From: Deinococcus frigens DSM 12807
GTDB taxonomy: Bacteria > Deinococcota > Deinococci > Deinococcales > Deinococcaceae
Direction of reading: 5' to 3'
Assembly (NCBI RefSeq): GCF_000701425.1
Contig: NZ_JNIW01000012.1
Location: 25,897-89,896 of the forward strand
Length of the DNA stretch: 64,000 bases
Under the pieces are notes generated by a model. The model was not told the DNA's origin. It did not search any database and saw nothing but the letters and a program-made list of their open reading frames with translations. Made by a program: the position numbers and the translations under genes. This document shows positions 59,057-64,000 of this stretch, one piece after another (position 1 is the stretch's first letter; each line of letters begins with the position of its first letter).

Positions 59057-59288
59057 GTGCAACTGAAAGTGAACGGCAAGATGCGAACCGTGAAACGGGA
59101 CGACGAGTTGCTGCTGTGGGTGCTGCGCGACGAGGTGGGCCTGACCGGCACGCATGACGGCTGCGGCATCGGCCTGTGCGGCAGTTGCACCGTGCTGGTG
59201 GACGGCGCGCAGTTGCCTGACGCCCGGGGCGAATGCGGTGTTCGCGCTGACCGGCAAGCGTCTGCGGGAGCTGCCGCTCCGGGTGTGA
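59057..59288 (+). pseudogene. Deletion fusion of an isoquinoline-oxidoreductase-type operon (iorA start to iorB end)
   Basis: The first ~53 codons read as the N-terminus of a [2Fe-2S] hydroxylase subunit ([30 protein letters not shown]). The second cluster domain is missing. From 59229 another frame gives [19 protein letters not shown] and a stop, the typical C-terminus of the matching large subunit. So about 2.5 kb between them appears to have been lost. No functional product expected. Confidence 0.7.
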
Positions 59289-59352
59289 ATCGCCCCGCTC
59301 AACCGTGATCCAACAACGCGGCGTGCGCTGCACCGGACGCCTACACTGCCCC

Positions 59353-59628
59353 ATGAACCGGACCCAGACCGGACTGATCGCCCTCGCGGGCCTGGCGCTG
59401 TCGCCCTTCGTCCCGACCTTGCTGGCGGGCAGCGCGGCGACGCTGCTGGGCTGCGAAATTCAGTACATGGACGCCGCGCCGTGTCTGCTGGGCAACTGGG
59501 ACATTGGCCCGCTGCTGACCAACCTGTTCTTCTGCCTGTGGTTCCTGCTGCTAACCGTGCCGCTGGCCGCTGTCATTTTAACCGTCTGGGGCATCATCTG
59601 GGCGGTCCGGGCGCGCAAGACGCCGTAA
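59353..59628 (+). CDS. Small membrane protein of unknown function
   Basis: 91 residues with two strong hydrophobic segments (about 8-34 and 55-85), a pair of Cys-containing loops (LGCEIQY, APCLLGNWD) between them and a short basic tail. Not recognised. TACACT ends 5 nt before ATG 59353, so the upstream in-frame codons are ignored. Convergent with the thioredoxin-like gene, 2 bp apart. Confidence 0.65.
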   Translation: MNRTQTGLIALAGLALSPFVPTLLAGSAATLLGCEIQYMDAAPCLLGNWDIGPLLTNLFFCLWFLLLTVPLAAVILTVWGIIWAVRARKTP

Positions 59629-59630
59629 CT

Positions 59631-60071
59631 TCAGCCCACCCGTTCTTCCAGCAGATACCACAGGCGGGTCTGGGCGTTGTCCTGACTGCTGTACACGCTG
59701 CGTAGCAGCTCGCCGCCCGGCGCAAAGGCCAGCCAGTGTGGCGTTCCCTGGGTGTGCCAGGCGCGGGCCAGCTCGCCGGACACGTCCAGGGCGACGGGAA
59801 ACGGCAGCCTGGCGAAATCGCGGGCGAATCTGATCAGCGTCGGCTCCACTTTCTCACGCGGCAGGAGTCGGTGGCCGTGGCTGGTGTGGACGGCCAGCAG
59901 GTTCACCTGTTCACCAAACTCCGTGTGCAACCTTTTCAGGAAGGGAATGCCGCGTGACACGCAGCCCGCGCATTCCAGGTTAAAGGTCATCACCACTCCG
60001 GGGCGCGTCCATTTGGCAGGCGGCGGCAGAGGGTCGCCGGAAACAAAGTCGGCGGGGGCAGGCCAGTTCAT
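59631..60071 (-). CDS. Thioredoxin-like protein with CAGC motif
   Basis: 146 residues, TlpA/redoxin-like. The active-site pair is CAGC in NLECAGCVSRG (residues ~33-36), a non-standard CxxC, followed by LLAVHTSHGH and a cis-Pro region TQGTPHWLAF. No signal peptide, so cytosolic. Probably a thiol-disulfide reductase or peroxiredoxin-like protein. TACCCT lies 7 nt before ATG 60071, which defines the start. Confidence 0.75.
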   Translation of the reverse strand: MNWPAPADFVSGDPLPPPAKWTRPGVVMTFNLECAGCVSRGIPFLKRLHTEFGEQVNLLAVHTSHGHRLLPREKVEPTLIRFARDFARLPFPVALDVSGELARAWHTQGTPHWLAFAPGGELLRSVYSSQDNAQTRLWYLLEERVG

Positions 60072-60578
60072 GCAGCAGAGGGTAGCGCTCCGGCCTCCCG
60101 CTCTCTTCTTTGACTTTGGGCGCTCTCCTGCTAGAGCGGCTGCCTGGGGCCGTTCCCGCAAGCGGGCAAGGACCTGGCCGCCGAGGATTGCGGCATGGTA
60201 TTTGCCAAAAATAGCGATCTGGCCGCCTCCAGCAACACCACGCTGACCCACATCAAAACGAACGGCGAGCATCAGAAACTGCTTAGTAAGTGGATCGTCC
60301 AGAGGGAAAGACTGGCGGGCGTCCGGTGCGGAGGCGGCAAAATCACGTTGGCGGAGTGCTCTGGACCCATCTCAGTGCAATCGCCTGACGGCCATGCCGA
60401 GAGAATTATCATGCCAGGCAACACCAGGACATCTCTAGCCCTTCCGACTTTAAATCGGGTACTGCTTCTCCTCTGGTTCGGGATCCAAAGACGCTGGAAT
60501 CCATCAGCGCGCGGGCGGCGCTCATATGGATTCCAGTCGTCGGGGTGCTGATTCTCGGTCTTGGACCAGTATGTTGAA
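60072..60578. other. Intergenic stretch holding a gene fragment
   Basis: No intact gene. Contains a solute-binding-protein remnant (60136-60296) in the first part; the remainder up to the exported protein gene shows nothing I can name. Confidence 0.5.
60136..60296 (+). pseudogene. C-terminal fragment of a family-3 solute-binding protein
   Basis: One frame reads AGKDLAAEDCGMVFAKNSDL then ALTHIKTNGE-like TLTHIKTNGEHQKLLSKWI, the recognisable end of amino-acid ABC transporter binding proteins (pattern G-x-x-F-x-K-x-S-x-L ... I-K-x-x-G-x-x-x-K-L-x-x-K-W). A stop codon interrupts just upstream and no start or remaining domain is present. Confidence 0.55.
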
Positions 60579-61106
60579 TCAGTTCAGGCGGACGCTGTTG
60601 GTCAGGTTGCGGATGACGGCCTCGTTGCGCGAATAATCCTTGACGTTCCCAGCAATGGTGACCACCAGCATGCGGCCCCCGGCGCTGGTGACCATCAGCT
60701 CACGGCGCAGGTCGTCGGCCTGGCTGGGCGTGGTGAAGACGAACTGCGCCCACGGCGAGCCGCCCATCTGCACCAGCCCGGCCTTGAGGGTCTTGACGTT
60801 GGGCACCTGCGCGCGGATCACGGCGGGGAACTGGGCCACCAGCTTTTCCACTTCATTGGAGGCCAGCTTGCTGGTCCGCCACTCAAAGGCTACGCTGACC
60901 TTGCGGTCCTCGGTCATGAACACCGCGTCGGGGCGGCCTGCCGCCGAGGGAAAGGCCGCGCGAATCCCAGCCTGGTTCAGGGTCAAAAGCTTGGCATTGG
61001 GTTCCACCGAGAGCGGCAGGCTGTCCAGCTTTACCGGCACGGCGTGGGCCTGGCCCGGAAGTAACAGACCCACCAGCAGGGTCACGGTCAGAAGAGGACG
61101 GATCAT
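60579..61106 (-). CDS. Exported protein of unknown function
   Basis: 175 residues with a cleavable signal (LLTVTLLVGLLLPGQAHA). The mature part (~155 aa) has alternating strands and helices (KVSVAFEWRTSKL, EKLVAQFPAVIRAQV, FVFTTPSQADDLRRELMVTS) and no Cys. Not recognised; the layout recalls small periplasmic proteins with a single alpha/beta domain. TAGGGT lies 10 nt before the ATG. Confidence 0.65.
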   Translation of the reverse strand: MIRPLLTVTLLVGLLLPGQAHAVPVKLDSLPLSVEPNAKLLTLNQAGIRAAFPSAAGRPDAVFMTEDRKVSVAFEWRTSKLASNEVEKLVAQFPAVIRAQVPNVKTLKAGLVQMGGSPWAQFVFTTPSQADDLRRELMVTSAGGRMLVVTIAGNVKDYSRNEAVIRNLTNSVRLN

Positions 61107-61277
61107 TTCGCTGTCAACCCTAACCTCCCCCGCCCAGCAGCTTATGAGCCGGCTGTGAGGAACGTGCGGCGGCGCGTCATTTGCCGGTCATCTTCTGCGT
61201 CCTGGAGGGTCATTTGCCATTTTCCCGGGCGGGCGCATCAGGCCGAAGTGTCAGGACCGCTACGACTTCTCGCCGGG

Positions 61278-63095
61278 TCACCCGTCCGCTGGAGCGGCGG
61301 CGGCTAGCCAGTCGCCGTGGCGGGCCAGGATCAGGCTGAAGCCTGGACCACGCGTCACCATCAGGTCTTTCAGGGTCAGCGGTGGGTGTCCCGGCAGCAG
61401 CGCCATCCACTGCCCGCGAAAATCACGCCGCAGGGTGACAGCCCGCGCGCCGAATTGCAGGGTCAGCGGGGGATCGTCGCGCAGTTCTGTGCACACCGCG
61501 CCGCCGTCCGGGGGCAGGTCCACCAGGCTATGGCTATGACGCAGGGGGGTGGGCGGGGTTTCCAGATGGCGAATGGCCACCGTCAGGGCCGCGACCAGCC
61601 GCCCGGTACAGTCGCCGGTCAATCCCAGGGGCCGCGCAGCACCACGCATGACCTGCTGAATGCTGTGGGCGCTGTGCAACGCCAGCAGGGTGCACAGGGT
61701 CTCGGCTCCCTTGCGGGCAAAGGCCAGCAGCCGGTCCGGGGCGGCCCTGGTGTACTGTGCCGAGCTGCTGGCGGCCACCGACGCCGCGTCAAGCTGACTC
61801 CCGCGCAACTGCTGCGCGGCGGCGCGGGCCAGGCGCAGCGCCTCGTAGTCTCCACCGGGGTCCAGCAGCACTGCGACGACGCGGCCCAGCGAGGTCAGCC
61901 GGTTCAGGTCCTCGTGCGGGCTGGTCTGGGCGCGCAGCAGCAGGTACGCACCGCTCACAAAGGCCCGCAGCCGGGCGTGCGGCAGTTCCAGCGTCAGGCA
62001 CCGCCCGGTGGGGCCATTCTGGGGGCGCAGCAGCGCGAGCTGTTCTCCAGCCTGAAGCTGCCACTGTGGCCCCAGCGCCTGCCACCGAAAGTCGGTACTG
62101 CGCCAGCGCGTGCCCTGGCCACCGGGCAGGCGAATCATTAGTTCGCTGGCGCTGTCGTCGGGTGCGGCCAGTGCAGTGTTCGGCTGCGCCGCGTACAGCA
62201 CGCTGTGGTGGGGCACGCGGCCCAGGGCGGACTGCGGGCCACCCCTCAGCAGCGGCTCCAGACTGCGCGCCAGCGCCCGCACGGCCTCACGGATGGCCGG
62301 GCGTTCACGCGGGTCGCGCGGGGCTGGTTGGTGGGTGCGCAGCGCCTGGATCAGCATTTCCCTGGCGTGGGGGGCCAGCGGCTCACGCTCTGCGGCCTCC
62401 ATCACGGCGCGCAGCACATCCTCGTCCGGGTGGCGCGGAAAGGGCAGCTCGTGGACCTGCGACAGCGCCAGTTCCAGCCGGGCGCGTCCAGCGGGTTTGC
62501 TCAGCAGGGTAACCACCGCCTCGGTCAGCGTCTGCAAGACCCGGAAATTGTCCAGATCGGTCAGCGGATCGTGCACGGCGGGCACGGGAAAGGAGACCTG
62601 CCCGGCCAGTCCTGCCTGTCCGGCCCGCTCGGCATTTTCCAGCGCGGTGTACAGCACCTGCAGGGTCAGCAGGCCGGGTTCGCGCTGCCACACCAGCATG
62701 TGCGTCCGCAGGGCTTCATGCGCCGCGTCGCCCCAGGCCAGCAGATGCAGGTCCCGCCACGCCTGCGCCTCGGCAGATTCACCGCCCGGCGGCGCGTTCC
62801 ACAGGGCTGGCGGGGTGGCGGTGGCGGCAGGCCCGGGCTGCGGCGCGCGGTCCGCCTTGCGGTGGGCCAGGTACTGACGGTCCGCCACCAGCAGCCGCCG
62901 GTGCAGCGCTCCCTCCAGCGGAGCGCTCAGCAGCTCCTCGCGCAACACGGCCAGTGAGCGCCGCCCGCCGCGCGGCACCTTGCCCTGAAGGGTGTCGGCC
63001 ACCCGGTACTCGTACAACTCCACCAGTTCGGCCCAGCCTTCGCGGCCTGTCCCCACACGGGTCATGGCCTGTCCAGACCGCAGGCCGCGCGTCAT
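61278..63095 (-). CDS. Large uncharacterised protein
   Basis: About 605 residues from ATG 63093-63095 (another in-frame ATG is ten codons in; a TTG lies further out). Leu/Ala/Arg-rich and mostly helical for the first ~350 residues (WAELVELYEYRVADTL, AHEALRTHMLVWQREPGLLTLQVLYTALE in parts), then more beta-like (GRCLTLELPHARLRAFVSGAYLL in parts). No membrane segment, no enzyme motif. Looks like a Deinococcus-specific protein; codon use is normal for the window. Confidence 0.6.
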   Translation of the reverse strand: MTRGLRSGQAMTRVGTGREGWAELVELYEYRVADTLQGKVPRGGRRSLAVLREELLSAPLEGALHRRLLVADRQYLAHRKADRAPQPGPAATATPPALWNAPPGGESAEAQAWRDLHLLAWGDAAHEALRTHMLVWQREPGLLTLQVLYTALENAERAGQAGLAGQVSFPVPAVHDPLTDLDNFRVLQTLTEAVVTLLSKPAGRARLELALSQVHELPFPRHPDEDVLRAVMEAAEREPLAPHAREMLIQALRTHQPAPRDPRERPAIREAVRALARSLEPLLRGGPQSALGRVPHHSVLYAAQPNTALAAPDDSASELMIRLPGGQGTRWRSTDFRWQALGPQWQLQAGEQLALLRPQNGPTGRCLTLELPHARLRAFVSGAYLLLRAQTSPHEDLNRLTSLGRVVAVLLDPGGDYEALRLARAAAQQLRGSQLDAASVAASSSAQYTRAAPDRLLAFARKGAETLCTLLALHSAHSIQQVMRGAARPLGLTGDCTGRLVAALTVAIRHLETPPTPLRHSHSLVDLPPDGGAVCTELRDDPPLTLQFGARAVTLRRDFRGQWMALLPGHPPLTLKDLMVTRGPGFSLILARHGDWLAAAAPADG

Positions 63096-63326
63096 GCGCC
63101 GGACCGTGCGGGGCCGGTCAGGGCGGCGGACCGTGCGCAATTCGGTTGTGCAACGGCTCCCCGCATCTCGGTCCCACTATGCACCGGGCGCTCATACAAA
63201 GCGCTGTTCGGGCGCTGGGTTAACCTCGTTCCTGCGGCTCTGCCTGGAGTGTGCTGGTCTGAAGCGTTCCTTGAGTTGGAGGCACAACACACCATTGTCC
63301 TGCCGTCGTGGGTGGCACGGTGGGGC

Positions 63327-63677
63327 ATGGCTGACGTTGATCTCTCCGTCCCCAAGAACGTGTAGGCCAACGCACAAAAGGCCCTGAAACTGCGCGACGA
63401 GTACGGCTTCGGTGGCACCGGGGTTGGCGAGCATATGGCCGAGGAACTCGCAGGCGGCGGTCACCTGACCGAGGACTAGGTGCGCCACGTCTCGCAGTAT
63501 TTCCCGCGTCATGCCGGGGACCATCTGGACGAAACCGGTACGGACGGCGCAAAGCCCTCGCGCGGCTATATCGCCTGGATGCTCTGGGGCGGCGACGAGG
63601 GCCGCAAATGGAGCGAGGGCGTGGTGAGGGCGCTGGACGAGCGCGACGAGAAGGACGAGAAGAACAGGAAAGACTGA
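63327..63677 (+). pseudogene. Phage-type small protein gene with two in-frame TAG codons
   Basis: A single frame of 116 codons from ATG to TGA reads VPKNV-stop-ANAQKALKLRDEYGFGGT, then GGHLTED-stop-VRHVSQYFPRHAGD and ends after GYIAWMLWGGDEGRKWS. The order (VPxxVxANAxxxLxLR, GGTxVG, xxDxVRxxxxYFxRH, RIAWxLWGGDxGxxW) matches a short domain I know from phage head-maturation and related proteins. Both breaks are TAG (63363-63365, 63477-63479) at sites where Gln or Lys would fit, with no indel. Confidence 0.6.
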
Positions 63678-63723
63678 ACAGACTGAACACAGGGAGAGAA
63701 GGGACCTGGCGGCCTGACAAATT

Positions 63724-64000
63724 TTATGAGAGCGGACGAAAAACGAGTTGCCAGCCGACTTCAAGGGTGGTTTGAGGAGGGGCATGAAGGCGTTTCCGCT
63801 GACCTGGTGGCTCAGGGTCAGGCCCGCCCTGGAGCGTCAGGTGAGAGAAGATTGCCTGACCACGGCTCAGCGCGTAATGAACCGCCCGGAGACCGATCTT
63901 GAGGTAGCTCAGCGCCCGCCGCCAGTGGGGATCGACGTGTCGTCGATCCCCACGCTGCACCACCTCGATACCTTCGGAGACGAGCAGCAAGGTCGCCACC
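63724..64000 (-). mobile_element. Transposase, C-terminal part (IS4-like?)
   Basis: Open frame running off the right edge, 92 codons visible. [20 protein letters not shown] and [16 protein letters not shown] resemble the C-terminal helix of DDE transposases, which often ends with a basic R-x-x-x-K/L-S-L-x-x-L-G segment. The tail ([14 protein letters not shown]) is Pro-rich. No terminal inverted repeat could be defined in the 50 bp after the stop. Family assignment is tentative. Confidence 0.5.

Noticed and set aside
63192..63785. A 197-codon reverse frame opposite the TAG-interrupted ORF
   Set aside because: The forward frame carries recognisable phage-protein residues; the reverse frame has none.

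Overview
The window reads as a piece of a high-GC Deinococcus chromosome. Evidence from the sequence: a radiation/desiccation response motif (RDRM-like, TTATGTTATGCACGTAA) upstream of gyrA; a Crp/Fnr regulator of the SdrP/DdrI type; a TilS-TadA fusion; a carotenoid lycopene cyclase; the futalosine-pathway enzyme MqnD; and, on both strands, many genes whose start codon lies only 5-8 nt after a TANNNT -10 box, the leaderless layout typical of Deinococcus. The species cannot be named from this alone.

Layout. 0-8 kb: translation and RNA-modification genes (rsmA, gatA, truB, an RsuA/RluB-type pseudouridine synthase), RidA, a membrane PP2C phosphatase, then RNase P RNA with a damaged SMR efflux gene running into its terminator. 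8-16 kb: DUF423, an ~890-bp stretch without a gene, mqnD-ribF-Nudix, tilS-tadA, lysA, beta-carbonic anhydrase. 16-25 kb: SRP RNA, mobA-aldehyde dehydrogenase, a Met-rich lipoprotein, proS, tRNA-Val(TAC), an esterase lipoprotein, lycopene cyclase. 25-33.6 kb: an amino-acid catabolic island in which an IclR-type regulator and a complete hut set (hutU, hutG, hutI, hutH) lie between the two halves of L-serine dehydratase (sdaAB and sdaAA). 34-39 kb: a PadR regulator with two paralogous membrane proteins, DdrI, gyrA. 39-51 kb: a phosphatase, an ABC ATPase divergent from upp, a WecA/TagO-type transferase, a nitroreductase, a TPR protein, NAD(P)HX repair, a ClC-type channel, sodA, DUF202, and a tandem pair of unrecognised proteins with ADP-ribosyltransferase-like motifs. 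51-57 kb: NDH-2 and a three-gene molybdenum hydroxylase (CoxS/L/M order) with long inverted repeats between its genes. 57-64 kb: a second PadR gene coupled to a chimeric membrane protein, then several gene remnants and a partial transposase.

How the genes work together. Histidine degradation (HutH to HutU to HutI to HutG) gives glutamate, and serine dehydratase gives pyruvate, so the 25-33 kb island feeds amino acids into central carbon; the divergent IclR-type gene and a perfect palindrome at 27086-27104 suggest joint control. MobA could supply a nucleotide-form molybdopterin to the hydroxylase at 52.7-56.6 kb. NDH-2 and MqnD belong to menaquinone-based respiration. gyrA, ddrI and sodA fit the stress physiology of the genus.

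The right end is decaying DNA: an iorA/iorB deletion fusion, a solute-binding-protein fragment, a phage-type ORF with two in-frame TAG codons, and a transposase 3' end. Several families of short dispersed intergenic repeats occur across the window.
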